Shown piece by piece: positions 55,012 through 63,700 of a DNA stretch of 64,000 nt. The notes beneath the pieces were generated by a model. It was not told the origin of the DNA. It did no database searches and saw only the letters and a list, made by a program, of their open reading frames with translations. The position numbers and the translations under genes are program-made. Source of the DNA: Halorientalis salina (GTDB lineage: Archaea > Halobacteriota > Halobacteria > Halobacteriales > Haloarculaceae); the NCBI RefSeq assembly GCF_005049285.1, contig NZ_SOSC01000004.1:1-64000 (forward strand), given 5' to 3'. The first letter of the stretch is position 1, and every line of letters begins with the position of its first letter.

Positions 55012-55398
55012 CCGTCAGTAGGTGATTGGTACCACTCCACAACTGTGATCGGTTGCTCGGCCAGGGTCGTTCCGATCACCACTGTCCTGTTCGTCCACCG
55101 TGTCGGTCGAGTCTGTCGTCCCGTTCAGCTCGTCGGGGATCGTCTCCCGTGTCGGTTGATCGGGGAGGTAACCTTCCCCTGCGTGCAGGCGTTGGTTCGC
55201 GTATTGGGAACTTCGCCGGTTGTTCCATCTCAGCTGGTTCCTTCCGCCGTCTAGACGCCGAACACGCCGCCCAGTTCGGCTGCAAAGGGCCGTTGCTCCG
55301 CCGACGGGTTCCTCAACTATCGAAATATTTAATAAGTAGTCAACCACGGGTTCTTGTGGTTCAACTGGACGTCCCGTAATTCCCGAATGGGCCGAAGA

Positions 55399-55409
55399 GG
55401 TTATATCTA
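55399..55409 (+). promoter_or_regulatory. TATA box of orc1
   Basis: GGTTATATCTA, about 70 bp before the ATG at 55476, implying a leader of about 45 nt that carries a GGAGGGG ribosome site 8 bp before the ATG. Confidence 0.55.
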
Positions 55410-55447
55410 GGCGATTTCGCGGTGTTACTGGGGCGCGAGAGATCGCT

Positions 55448-55467
55448 CTCCACCTGAAATGGAGGGG
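55448..55467 (+). repeat. origin recognition box overlapping the orc1 ribosome-binding site
   Basis: CTCCACCTGAAATGGAGGGG closely matches the general archaeal box (CTCCA...GAAACGGAGGGG). Its GGAGGGG is also the likely Shine-Dalgarno of orc1. The box lies downstream of the TATA element, so bound Orc1 could repress its own gene. Confidence 0.7.
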
Positions 55468-55475
55468 TTAAAATA

Positions 55476-57113
55476 ATGACAGATGGTGGAAACGAATCCG
55501 ACGATTCCGGCGTAAACGCGGGCGGTTCCGACCAGCAGGACGGGCCGAACGAGTCGGGTTCGGGTGACGACGACCCCGAACCCGAGGTCGACGCTGAGGC
55601 GTCCCCGCCAAACGTCGACCGAGACGAAACGGCGGCCGATGAACTGTCCCTCGGTGACGAGGACGACGGCCCATCGCTCGACGACGTGGTGTTAGACGAG
55701 ACGCCGAGCGACGACACGGACGAAGCGTCCCGGGGCCTGTTCGACGACCTCCTCAGCGGCGCGCCGATCTTCGAGAACAAGGAGGTGTTACGCCCCTCCT
55801 ACACGCCGCACAAGCTCCCGCACCGCGAGGAACAGATCAACAACATGGCGACGATCCTCGTCAGCGCGCTGCGCGGGGACACGCCGTCGAACATCCTCAT
55901 CTACGGGAAGACCGGGACCGGCAAGACCGCGAGCGCGAAGTTCGTCAGCGAGGAACTGGAGACGACCTCCCAGAAGTACGAGGTCCCCTGCGAGGTCGAG
56001 TACATCAACTGCGAGGTGACGGACACGCAGTACCGCGTGCTCGCCCAACTCGCGAACAAGTTCATCGAGAAAAACCGGACGGTCATCGACGACCGCATCG
56101 AGGACCTGGAAACACTTCGCGAGCGCGCACACGAAGGTTCTGTTCCTGCGGACTCGTCGGCCGACGTCGAGACCGTCGACGACATCGACGAGGAGATCGA
56201 ACGGCTCCAGGCTGACCGCGAGGAGTTCGAGGAGGTCCCCATGACCGGCTGGCCGACCGACCGCGTCTACAACAGCTTCTTCGAGGCGGTCGACTACCAC
56301 GAACGCGTGGTCGTCATCATGCTCGACGAGATCGACAAACTCGTCGAGAAGAGCGGCGACGACACGCTGTATAACCTCTCGCGGATGAACTCCGAACTGG
56401 AAAACTCCAGGGTGTCCATCATGGGCATCAGCAACGACCTGAAGTTCACGGACTTCCTCGACCCCCGCGTCAAGTCGAGCCTCGGCGAGGAGGAGATCGT
56501 CTTCCCGCCCTACGACGCAAACCAGCTCCGGGACATCCTCCAGCACCGCTCGGAGGTCGCCTTCGAGAACGACGCCCTCACCGACGACGTGATTCCGCTG
56601 TGTGCCGCCTTCGCCGCACAGGAACACGGCGACGCCCGGCGGGCCCTCGACTTGCTCCGGACGGCCGGCGAACTCGCCGAACGCGGCCAGACCGAGCGCG
56701 TCGAGGAGGACCACGTCCGGCGCGCCCAGGAGAAGATCGAACTCGACCGCGTGGTCGAGGTCGTCCGGACCCTTCCCACCCAGTCGAAACTCGTCCTCTT
56801 CGCGATCATCCTGCTGGAAAAGAACGGCGTCCACAACATCAACACCGGCGAGGTGTACAACATCTACAAGCGCCTCTGCGAGGAGATCGACGCCGACACG
56901 CTCACCCAGCGCCGCGTCACCGACCTCATCTCCGAACTGGACATGCTCGGCATCGTCAACGCCGTCGTCGTGAGCAAGGGCCGCTACGGCCGGACCAAGG
57001 AGATCAGCCTCTCGGTCCCCATAGACGAGACCGAAGCCGTCCTGCTGTCGGACTCCCGGCTGGGCGACATCGAGGACGTCCAGCCGTTCGTCCAGGCGCG
57101 TTTCGACAACTGA
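55476..57113 (+). CDS. orc1: Orc1/Cdc6 replication initiator
   Basis: A 545-residue AAA+ initiator that recognises the adjacent boxes and loads MCM. The first ~90 residues are an acidic, disordered haloarchaeal extension. Walker A is GKTGTGKT (144-151), Walker B IMLDEIDKL (Asp284-Glu285), sensor 1 SIMGISNDL, arginine-finger region LDPRVKSSLG, sensor 2 GDARRALDLLRTAG. The C-terminal winged helix (about 440-530) binds DNA (INTGEVYNIYKRLC, QRRVTDLISELDMLGIV). It is transcribed away from the origin, divergent from oapA, as for the oriC1-linked orc gene of other haloarchaea. Confidence 0.97.
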   Translation: MTDGGNESDDSGVNAGGSDQQDGPNESGSGDDDPEPEVDAEASPPNVDRDETAADELSLGDEDDGPSLDDVVLDETPSDDTDEASRGLFDDLLSGAPIFENKEVLRPSYTPHKLPHREEQINNMATILVSALRGDTPSNILIYGKTGTGKTASAKFVSEELETTSQKYEVPCEVEYINCEVTDTQYRVLAQLANKFIEKNRTVIDDRIEDLETLRERAHEGSVPADSSADVETVDDIDEEIERLQADREEFEEVPMTGWPTDRVYNSFFEAVDYHERVVVIMLDEIDKLVEKSGDDTLYNLSRMNSELENSRVSIMGISNDLKFTDFLDPRVKSSLGEEEIVFPPYDANQLRDILQHRSEVAFENDALTDDVIPLCAAFAAQEHGDARRALDLLRTAGELAERGQTERVEEDHVRRAQEKIELDRVVEVVRTLPTQSKLVLFAIILLEKNGVHNINTGEVYNIYKRLCEEIDADTLTQRRVTDLISELDMLGIVNAVVVSKGRYGRTKEISLSVPIDETEAVLLSDSRLGDIEDVQPFVQARFDN

Positions 57114-57176
57114 TTCCCGACTGTTCTCTGAACCCGACTGCGTATCGTATTGCTGCGGCCTTGAAAACCGCCCGTC

Positions 57177-57875
57177 TTAGCTGACCGCGAGCTCCGCGGC
57201 TTCGACGCTCGGGACCGGCGAGATCGAGCCGACGCCGAGTCGGAGCTGCCCGATGATGGGCATTCGGAACTCGGCGGTGCCGATGACCCACTCGGGTTTG
57301 ACGGGGGCGGAGACGCCGCCGGAATCGAGCTGGTCGTACCGCTCGTTGTTATCGCCCAGCGTGATGAACCCGCTGTGGGGGGCTGGACAGTACTCCAGGG
57401 CGTCACAACTCCGCTTGTCCTGCGGGAGGAACTTCGCCTGGGCTTTCGTCTGGTACCAGTTCTCGCTCTGGTTCACCCAGAAGACGGCCCGGTGGATGAC
57501 CGGCGTCGCGTCCCTGTTGCCGTTGGGCGCGTAGACGATCACGTCGCCAGGCCAGTTGAACTTCGTGTAGCCTTCGTCCTGTGCCTGGTAGACGGGGACG
57601 ACGCCTGTGTCCCGGATCTGTTCGTCCCCGGCGAACCGGTGTTCCTCCATGACGAACACGAGGTCGCCGATCTCGATGTTCGGCTCCATGCTGCCACTCT
57701 CGATGGCGACCATCGGTGGCCACACGCCGCTGATCGCGAACAGCAGGAGCCCGATCCCGAGGACGGCGAAGATGCTGCCGAGGAAGTCGTCGAGGAAGGA
57801 CCCACCCCGTGGCCCGTTCGGGGACGACGACGGCTCCGGTCGCGGCCCCCCGTTGTCCTCGCTACGCTCACTCAT
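57177..57875 (-). CDS. signal peptidase I (S26 family)
   Basis: A 232-residue membrane serine protease that removes Sec signal peptides. A TM helix at about 30-52 is followed by ESGSMEPNIEIGDLVFV with the catalytic serine (about residue 60), and GDVIVYAPNGNRDATPVIHRAV holds the catalytic histidine used by archaeal/ER-type enzymes in place of lysine. GFITLGDNNERYDQ is the conserved box D/E with the aspartates. It converges on orc1. An insertion containing KRSCDALEYC has two cysteines that might form a disulfide. Confidence 0.92.
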   Translation of the reverse strand: MSERSEDNGGPRPEPSSSPNGPRGGSFLDDFLGSIFAVLGIGLLLFAISGVWPPMVAIESGSMEPNIEIGDLVFVMEEHRFAGDEQIRDTGVVPVYQAQDEGYTKFNWPGDVIVYAPNGNRDATPVIHRAVFWVNQSENWYQTKAQAKFLPQDKRSCDALEYCPAPHSGFITLGDNNERYDQLDSGGVSAPVKPEWVIGTAEFRMPIIGQLRLGVGSISPVPSVEAAELAVS

Positions 57876-58036
57876 CGAACCAGGGTTGTCCCGGCCAGTG
57901 CTTCAACTTTGTGTGTCATCGCACTGGTGGCTCCTCGTCCCACAGTGTCCGATCTTCCCTGTCCGATCTGTTCCGGTCGATACCGATCACTGCCGATTCG
58001 GTATCCTTTTTGTTTGGTCGAGTACACTGACTGTCC

Positions 58037-59659
58037 GTGCCACTGGAGACGCCGGCTCGCATCGTCACCGAACTAGCCGAACGCGGGTACAACGCCGACC
58101 GCGAAGCCGTGACGCTGCTGGCGAACGCCGGCGACCCCGGCCGCGCGCTCGAACGCGCACTCGAAACCATCGACGACGACGCCCTCAAACTCTCCGCAAC
58201 TCACGTTCGGCGGACCCTCGACGGAGCCGACGACGGCGCGACTGCTGTCGATTCTGTCGCCGAAACGACGGACGTGAACGAATCGCAAGCGACGACCGAA
58301 TCGGCCACGGGCAACCCCCCTGCTTCGACTGGAACGAACGACCGATCGTCGGGTAACGACGGTGGGTCGACTCCAGTCGAAACGGAGGGGTATCGGGACG
58401 CGGCCGGGGCCGACGACGGGGGTCGTTCAATCGACCCGTCACGCCACGAAGTCGAGGTCTCGGGGGACATGACCGGGCAGTCCACCGGGACCGGCGAGTA
58501 CAGCGACTTCGTCGCGGTGTTCCGCGACCGCTACGAGAAACTCTCCGGGCAGTTGCGCGGGCGTGTCAACCACCGTCCCACCGACGCACTCGAAGCCATG
58601 GCCGGCGGGAGCGAGGCGGCCATCGTCGGGATGGTTTCGGACATCCGGTCGACCGCCAGCGGCCACTGGCTGATCGAACTGGAGGACACCAACGGGACCT
58701 ACCCCTGTCTCGTGATGAAAGACCGGGAGATCGCCGACCTGGTCGACGAGTTGCTGTTCGACGAGGTCATCGCCGTCGACGGGACCCTCTCGGACGACAA
58801 CGGCGACGGCGACGGCATCCTCTTCGTGGACGACATCTACTTCCCGGAAATTCCCCGTACGTACCAGCCGTCGACGGCCGACCGGGAGGTGAGCGCGGCG
58901 CTCGTCAGCGACGTCCACGTCGGCAGCCAGGAGTTCATGGCCGACGCGTGGTCCCGGTTCACCGACTGGCTCCACACCGAGGAGGCCGAACACGTCGAGT
59001 ACCTCCTCCTGGCCGGCGACATGGTCGAGGGCGTCGGCATCTATCCCGACCAGGACGAGGAGCTTTCGATCGTCGACATCTACGACCAGTACGAGGCCTT
59101 CAGCGAGTACCTCAAAGAAGTCCCCGGCGACATGGAGATCCGGATGATCCCGGGCAACCACGACGCCGTCCGGCTGGCCGAACCCCAGCCCGGCTTCGAC
59201 GAGGAACTCCGCTCGATCATGTCGGCCCACGACTGTTCGATCCACTCGAACCCCTCGACGGTCACAGTCGAAGGCGTCTCCGTGCTCATGTACCACGGGG
59301 TCTCGCTCGACGAGGTCATCGCGGAACTGCCCGACGACAAGGCCAGCTACGAGGAGCCACACAAGGCGATGTACCAGCTCCTGAAGAAACGCCACGTCGC
59401 CCCGCAGTTCGGGGGCCACACCCGCCTTGCACCCGAAACAGAGGACTACCTCGTCATGGAGGAGGTCCCCGACGTGTTCCACTCGGGGCACGTCCACAAG
59501 TTCGGCTACGGGAAGTACCACAACGTCCTGACGATCAACTCGGGCTGTTGGCAGGCCCAGACCGACTTCCAGAAGAGCGTCAACATCGATCCCGACTGCG
59601 CGATGGCGCCGATCGTCGATCTTGACACGCTGAACCTGACGATCCGGAAGTTCGCGTAG
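58037..59659 (+). CDS. polB: DNA polymerase D small subunit (DP1)
   Basis: A 540-residue proofreading subunit of PolD. An N-terminal helical domain (1-65) binds DP2, an acidic Ser/Thr-rich linker follows (about 66-150), an OB fold (about 190-270), and then the Mre11-like phosphoesterase with DVHVGSQEF, LLAGDMVEG, IPGNHDAVR, MYHGVSLDE, GGHTRL and HSGHVHKFG, all metal-binding motifs intact. It starts with GTG. Within the linker-coding DNA are two origin-box-like sequences (58311-58335 and 58371-58391). The partner polC is 16.6 kb away. Confidence 0.96.
   Translation: MPLETPARIVTELAERGYNADREAVTLLANAGDPGRALERALETIDDDALKLSATHVRRTLDGADDGATAVDSVAETTDVNESQATTESATGNPPASTGTNDRSSGNDGGSTPVETEGYRDAAGADDGGRSIDPSRHEVEVSGDMTGQSTGTGEYSDFVAVFRDRYEKLSGQLRGRVNHRPTDALEAMAGGSEAAIVGMVSDIRSTASGHWLIELEDTNGTYPCLVMKDREIADLVDELLFDEVIAVDGTLSDDNGDGDGILFVDDIYFPEIPRTYQPSTADREVSAALVSDVHVGSQEFMADAWSRFTDWLHTEEAEHVEYLLLAGDMVEGVGIYPDQDEELSIVDIYDQYEAFSEYLKEVPGDMEIRMIPGNHDAVRLAEPQPGFDEELRSIMSAHDCSIHSNPSTVTVEGVSVLMYHGVSLDEVIAELPDDKASYEEPHKAMYQLLKKRHVAPQFGGHTRLAPETEDYLVMEEVPDVFHSGHVHKFGYGKYHNVLTINSGCWQAQTDFQKSVNIDPDCAMAPIVDLDTLNLTIRKFA
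58311..58335 (-). other. origin-box-like motif inside polB, minus orientation
   Basis: On the minus strand GTTCCAGTCGAAGCAGGGGG then GTT. It shares the GTTCCA-x-TCGAA half with the left origin box. Confidence 0.45.
58371..58391 (+). other. origin-box-like motif inside polB, plus orientation
   Basis: CTCCAGTCGAAACGGAGGGG then T, a near-consensus archaeal origin recognition box within the disordered-linker codons. Confidence 0.55.
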
Positions 59660-59677
59660 TCGTCGGGGAGTACGGGG

Positions 59678-60061
59678 TTAGCTGTCGAGCCGGTACTTGA
59701 CGGTTGGCGTGCCGTCGAACAGCGGACCGGAGCCGACGTGGTCGAAGCCGGCGTCGTCGGCGGCCGACTGGATGTCCTCGTCGGGTTCGGGGACGAGCAG
59801 TTCGACGGCCATCCCCTCGCCGCGGGCGAAGCGGACGGGTTCTTCGAGGAGGCGGTCACAGACCGACGGCGACCCCTCAAGCTGGGTGACGTGAACCGTC
59901 CGTTCGCGAGCGTCGTAGCTGACGAACCCGACGATGCGGTCGTCCTCGGTGGCGACCCGGACCGTCCGGTCGTGAACGAGGTTCGTCATCACGTCGGTCG
60001 GGACACCGGTGAGTTCGGCCAGTCGGTCGGCGTCCGCCTCGACGGCGTCGCGGACGTCCAT
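59678..60061 (-). CDS. GNAT-family acetyltransferase-like protein
   Basis: A 127-residue protein with the shortened GNAT outline: MDVRDAVEADADRLAELTG (first strand/helix), VRVATEDDRIVGFVSYDAR (beta 2-3), and AVELLVPEPDEDIQSAADDAGFDHVGSGPLFDG (late strands). The acetyl-CoA P-loop Q/R-x-x-G-x-G/A is poorly conserved (VRFARGEGMAV), so catalysis is uncertain. Substrate unknown. It converges on polB and is divergent from lysC. Confidence 0.75.
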   Translation of the reverse strand: MDVRDAVEADADRLAELTGVPTDVMTNLVHDRTVRVATEDDRIVGFVSYDARERTVHVTQLEGSPSVCDRLLEEPVRFARGEGMAVELLVPEPDEDIQSAADDAGFDHVGSGPLFDGTPTVKYRLDS

Positions 60062-60237
60062 ACCATCCCGTTGCCTCCCACCGGCCTAAACGTTTGTCCA
60101 CGGTCGGGCGTGACGGCTGCCGGTGACCGTGGGAGGCGGGAGATAGCGACACCATTCAGCAAATGAAAGCAGTTATCCCCGCCGCTAGACAAGCGAGCGG
60201 ATATGAGCCACGACCACACACCAACGGAGGCAGGCGG

Positions 60238-61428
60238 ATGCGCGTAGTCGCGAAGTTCGGCGGGACGAGCCTCGGGGACGGGGACCGGGTCAATCGCGCA
60301 GCGGACTCGATTTCGGCCGCGGTCGAGGAAGGCCACGAGGTCGCCGTCGTCGCCAGCGCCATGGGGTCGACGACCGACTTCCTGCTCGACGAGATCCAGT
60401 ACGAGGCCAACGAGGCCGACCGCGCCGAGATCGTCAGCATGGGGGAACGCACCTCCGTCCGGATGTTGAAGGGCGCACTCTCCGCGCGCGGGGTCAACGC
60501 CGTCTTCCTCGAACCGGGGCGGGACGACTGGCCGGTCATCACGAACGAACACGGCGAGGTCGACGTCGAGGAAACGACTCGACGCGCGAAAGTCCTCGCC
60601 GAGCAGATGCACAACGATGACGTGGTGCCGGTCATCACCGGCTTCCTGGCACAAGATCACGCCGGCAACGTCACCACGCTGGGCCGCGGTGGCTCGGACA
60701 CGACCGCCGTCATGCTCGGGAAGTACATGGACGCCGACGAAGTCGTCATCGTCACCGACGTCGAAGGCGTCATGACCGGCGACCCGCGCGTCGTCGAGGG
60801 CGCGCGCAACGTCGGCGAGATCACCGTCGACGAACTCCGCAACCTCTCGTTCCGCGGGGCGGAGGTGGTCGCGCCGAGCGCGCTCACCTACAAGGGCTCG
60901 GGCATGAACGTCCGGGTGGTCCACTACCAGCACGGCGACATCATGACCGGTGGGACCAACATCGAGGGCGAGTTCGAGAACCTCATCGACCTTCAGGAGG
61001 ACAAACTCGCCTGTCTGACCATCGCCGGTCGCGCCATCCGCAACCGACCGGGTATCCTCTCTGAACTCTCGACGGCGCTGGCCGACGCGGACCTCAACAT
61101 CGACGCGGTCTCCTCGGGGATGGACTCGGTCACGTTCTACCTGAAAGAGGAGTTCGCCGAGGAGGCCGAAACGGTGCTCCACGACGAGGTCGTCGCCTCC
61201 GAGACGCTCTCGTCGATCACGGTCGACGATCCCTTCGCCGTCATCCGCGTCACCGGCGGCGAGCTCCAGGCCGAACCGGGCATCGTCTCTCGCATCATCG
61301 CGCCGCTGGCCGACGAACACATCAACGTCCACGACGTCATCACGTCGGCGACCTCCGTCGCGGTGTTCGTCGACTGGGAGAACGGCGAGGACGCGCTCCA
61401 GCTCATCCAGGGCGTCTTCGACAACTGA
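60238..61428 (+). CDS. lysC: aspartate kinase
   Basis: A 396-residue aspartokinase, first step of the Thr/Met/Ile (and lysine) pathway. KFGGTSLGDGDRV (phosphate/aspartate loop), FLEPGRDDWPVITNEHGEV, GRGGSDTTAVMLG, VTDVEGVMTGDPRVV, and two C-terminal ACT domains (about 258-325 and 330-396: LACLTIAGRAIRNRPGILSELSTAL, FAVIRVTGGELQAEPGIVSRI) for feedback control. I start at ATG 60238 after GGAGGCAGGC. A 14-codon upstream ORF (60203-60247) overlaps this start in another frame. Confidence 0.95.
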   Translation: MRVVAKFGGTSLGDGDRVNRAADSISAAVEEGHEVAVVASAMGSTTDFLLDEIQYEANEADRAEIVSMGERTSVRMLKGALSARGVNAVFLEPGRDDWPVITNEHGEVDVEETTRRAKVLAEQMHNDDVVPVITGFLAQDHAGNVTTLGRGGSDTTAVMLGKYMDADEVVIVTDVEGVMTGDPRVVEGARNVGEITVDELRNLSFRGAEVVAPSALTYKGSGMNVRVVHYQHGDIMTGGTNIEGEFENLIDLQEDKLACLTIAGRAIRNRPGILSELSTALADADLNIDAVSSGMDSVTFYLKEEFAEEAETVLHDEVVASETLSSITVDDPFAVIRVTGGELQAEPGIVSRIIAPLADEHINVHDVITSATSVAVFVDWENGEDALQLIQGVFDN

Positions 61429-61447
61429 GCGCCGCTCCGATCCGGAA

Positions 61448-62194
61448 TCAACGCGTTTTGCCCGACACTCGCTGCGTGTAATCGTACCGGGCCAGCAGCA
61501 GGACGACGACGAGCAACAGCGCAACGGCCCCGACGAACTCGAAGAATCCCTCGGTGATCGGCGAAATCACCGGTCTGTCGAGCCGGCTGCGTTCCGTGAC
61601 GACGACGGTGTAGTAGCTCCCGTCTCGCTCGTAGACGACGCCGGTGTCGACCGTCCCGCCGCTGTCCTCGGGTTTATCCAGGGTCGTTACCGACTCGCCG
61701 GTGACGACGACCTCGTGGGCGAGGAACTCGCGGCTCGCCGCGTCGTCGGCGCTGACGCCGGTGAGGTTTCGACCGATTTCCGCGAGCAACTGGTCGGGCG
61801 TGACTCGCTCGACGTCGTAGGTGGTCACGGTTTCGTTTTCCGTCCGGATGCGCTCGTAGTACCGGCCGTCGAGTTCGACGAAGGCCGGCCGTTCGTCACT
61901 GGCGGTGTCCGTTTCGACTGCAACCGGCCCGTTCGAGCGGAGATAGCGGTCGAACCCGCAGACTCGGGACTCGCCGTCCACACGCTGGCAGTCCACGTCG
62001 GCGAGGTCGTTCGCGTGGCCGAACGCCCACATCGAGTCGCCGCGATAAGTAATGGAGCCGTTTTCGACGCTGATCTCGGCCCGTTCGTACGTGTACTGTG
62101 GCTCGCCCTCGTTGGGGAGCAACCATAGCGAGTTCGTCACGCCGAGGAGACCGATCAGAGCGAGGAGGGCGATGCGACGGACGGAGTACGGCAT
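61448..62194 (-). CDS. membrane protein with exposed acidic domain, unknown function
   Basis: A 248-residue protein with a TM helix at about 7-27, a long extracytoplasmic acidic domain (about 30-212) and a second TM helix at about 216-236 followed by a basic end (DYTQRVSGKTR). DVDCQRVDGESRVCGFDRYL holds two cysteines that could be disulfide-bonded outside. It has the same architecture as the smaller protein at 181-639, with motifs GRYYERIRTENETV and EVVVTGESVTTL in the exposed part. No enzyme motif. Function unknown. Confidence 0.75.
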   Translation of the reverse strand: MPYSVRRIALLALIGLLGVTNSLWLLPNEGEPQYTYERAEISVENGSITYRGDSMWAFGHANDLADVDCQRVDGESRVCGFDRYLRSNGPVAVETDTASDERPAFVELDGRYYERIRTENETVTTYDVERVTPDQLLAEIGRNLTGVSADDAASREFLAHEVVVTGESVTTLDKPEDSGGTVDTGVVYERDGSYYTVVVTERSRLDRPVISPITEGFFEFVGAVALLLVVVLLLARYDYTQRVSGKTR

Positions 62195-62226
62195 CGGCCG
62201 AAACCCGTTGCCGAAGTGACGTATAG

Positions 62227-62886
62227 CTACCGCCCGGTGTGGAGTCGTTTGCCGATCTTTTCGGGGAGTCCGGCCGCTTCGACGGCGTCCTCGACGGCCT
62301 CGATGTCGTACTCGACGCGGTGTTCCTCGACCGTCATCGCGTCCAGGTCGAGCACGGCGTAAGCAGCTCGCGAGTCCTGGTCGCGGGGCTGTCCCACGCT
62401 CCCCGGGTTCATCACGATCCCCTCGTCGAACACCTCGTGGGCCTGGACGTGGGTGTGTCCCATAATCAGTACGTCTTCGTCGTCGAGCATCTCGGGTTTG
62501 AACAGGGAGGGGTAGGTGTAGCGGTCGGGATCGTCGGGGTGGCCGTGGACGACCTTCACGCGGTCGTCGAACTCGGTGCGTTCGGTCGGGAGCTCGTACA
62601 GCCACTCGATCTGGTCCTCGGAGAGGTGCTCACGGCTGTGTTCGACGCCCGCCTGGGCCATGCTGTTGAACGCGAACGCGGAGTCCATCGCGACCGCGCG
62701 GTCGTGGTTGCCCATCACCGTCGGTGCATCGAGGTCCCGGACCGTCTCCAGACACTCCGCGGGCCAGGGGCCGTATCCGACCACGTCGCCCGCGCACACG
62801 TACGCGTCGACGGCGGGCATGTCGTCCAGTACCGCCTCGAAGGCAACCCTGTTGCTGTGAATGTCCGAGATGACGCCAACTCGCAT
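62227..62886 (-). CDS. calcineurin-like metallophosphoesterase (MJ0936/YfcE type)
   Basis: A 219-residue phosphodiesterase/phosphatase. The five metal motifs are complete: SDIHSN, GDVVGYG, GNHDRAV, HGHPDD and GHTHVQAHE, with NPGSVGQPRDQDSRAAYAVLDL after them, the classic MJ0936-like end. Substrate unknown; relatives hydrolyse phosphodiesters or cyclic nucleotides. It lies 32 bp downstream of the preceding reading frame on the same strand and 45 bp from purO; all three genes here run leftward and may share a transcript. Confidence 0.92.
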   Translation of the reverse strand: MRVGVISDIHSNRVAFEAVLDDMPAVDAYVCAGDVVGYGPWPAECLETVRDLDAPTVMGNHDRAVAMDSAFAFNSMAQAGVEHSREHLSEDQIEWLYELPTERTEFDDRVKVVHGHPDDPDRYTYPSLFKPEMLDDEDVLIMGHTHVQAHEVFDEGIVMNPGSVGQPRDQDSRAAYAVLDLDAMTVEEHRVEYDIEAVEDAVEAAGLPEKIGKRLHTGR

Positions 62887-62931
62887 GGTCGAAGCCTCGC
62901 GGGCGAGCGTGATAAATCGCCGCCCGGGAAA

Positions 62932-63513
62932 TCAGTCCTCGCCGTTCTCGATGGCCGTCTCGAAGCCGTCGCCGGCTTTGGCGACGCCCGCGGCACAGAC
63001 CGCGTGTTCGAACTCCAGGTCGTACACCTCCGTGGCGACGCCGGCGGCGTCCTCGGTCACGAGCCCGTGGGCTTCCGGGGTGTCCTTCTCGTAGGTCGCG
63101 ACGAGCGTCGGGTCGTCGACGGCTTCCACCAGCAACGCGTCCCGGCGGACGATGCCGATGTAGCTCTCCTCGTCGCCGACGACGCCCGCGATACGAGGAG
63201 TGTCGTAGTCGTCTTTCTCGTAGTCCAGCGCGAGCAGGGACTCCGCCAGCGCGTCTCGGGCCGGGTAGCCGAGTTCGAGCTTTTCCGTGATCGGGTCGAC
63301 CTGCGTGCCGTTGCCGATAACTGCCGCGTCGTCGGTCTGACGCAGGCAGTTGTAGGAGATGTAGGGGTTGTCCGTCGATTCCGCGTCGTCGGTCGGAACC
63401 ACCGTGAGGGTCCCACCGTCGCGTTCGATGATCTTTCGGTTCGGGAACGACCGCGAGGAGACCCTGTAGGCTGCCCGGTCCGGTGCGACGACGATGAAGC
63501 GTCCGACGTACAT
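62932..63513 (-). CDS. purO: IMP cyclohydrolase, archaeal type
   Basis: A 193-residue archaeal PurO that closes FAICAR to IMP, replacing the PurH cyclohydrolase domain. The N-terminal [27 protein letters not shown] and the late [22 protein letters not shown] are family signatures, and the fold is Ntn-hydrolase-like with the active-site arginine and tyrosine residues in those segments. Length agrees with the family (about 200). It is divergent from the LUD-domain gene; the gap between them holds two palindromic operators. Confidence 0.92.
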   Translation of the reverse strand: MYVGRFIVVAPDRAAYRVSSRSFPNRKIIERDGGTLTVVPTDDAESTDNPYISYNCLRQTDDAAVIGNGTQVDPITEKLELGYPARDALAESLLALDYEKDDYDTPRIAGVVGDEESYIGIVRRDALLVEAVDDPTLVATYEKDTPEAHGLVTEDAAGVATEVYDLEFEHAVCAAGVAKAGDGFETAIENGED

Positions 63514-63597
63514 ACCCTTCTCTGGCCCCCTCGGCGGAAAGTAGGTGTCGATTCCCCGCGTTCCGGCGTTCTATCATCTACTCGTCACGGGGTGGTA

Positions 63598-63626
63598 ACA
63601 CCGGTGTAACCCGATAACACCGGTGT
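63598..63626. promoter_or_regulatory. tandem palindromic operator upstream of the LUD gene
   Basis: Two copies of TAACACCGGTGT, each containing the perfect 10-bp palindrome ACACCGGTGT (63598-63607 and 63617-63626), 19 bp apart (about two helical turns). They lie just before GATTTATG, a possible TATA box of the LUD gene, and 85 bp upstream of purO. This is a likely regulator-binding site. Confidence 0.6.
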
Positions 63627-63700
63627 CCGCGCCGATTTATGAGGTTTCGGGCTGTAGTGAGTATCGAAGTTATCCCCGTTTCAACAGGATACTGATACCA

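Larger units (their letters stand above)
54350..55475. other. replication origin (oriC1-type) between oapA and orc1
   Basis: A 1.1-kb gene-free region. It contains an inverted pair of near-identical origin recognition boxes (54725-54752 and 54981-55011), an AT-rich probable unwinding segment (54862-54929), a 10-bp inverted repeat framing it (54841-54850, 54930-54939), a hairpin CTAGAAA/TTTCTAG (54811-54830), a G-quadruplex-type tract (54763-54781), a C/G palindrome (54949-54961), a third box at the orc1 start and a weaker one at 54605-54620. A second AT-rich patch lies at 55321-55338. Short reading frames here look spurious. Confidence 0.9.

Noticed and set aside
55015-55347. A 110-codon minus-strand frame inside the origin region with a plausible acidic C-terminus
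   Set aside because: It runs through the right origin box flank and has no promoter, no recognisable motif and no coding-like composition at its N-terminus. Origin function explains the region better.
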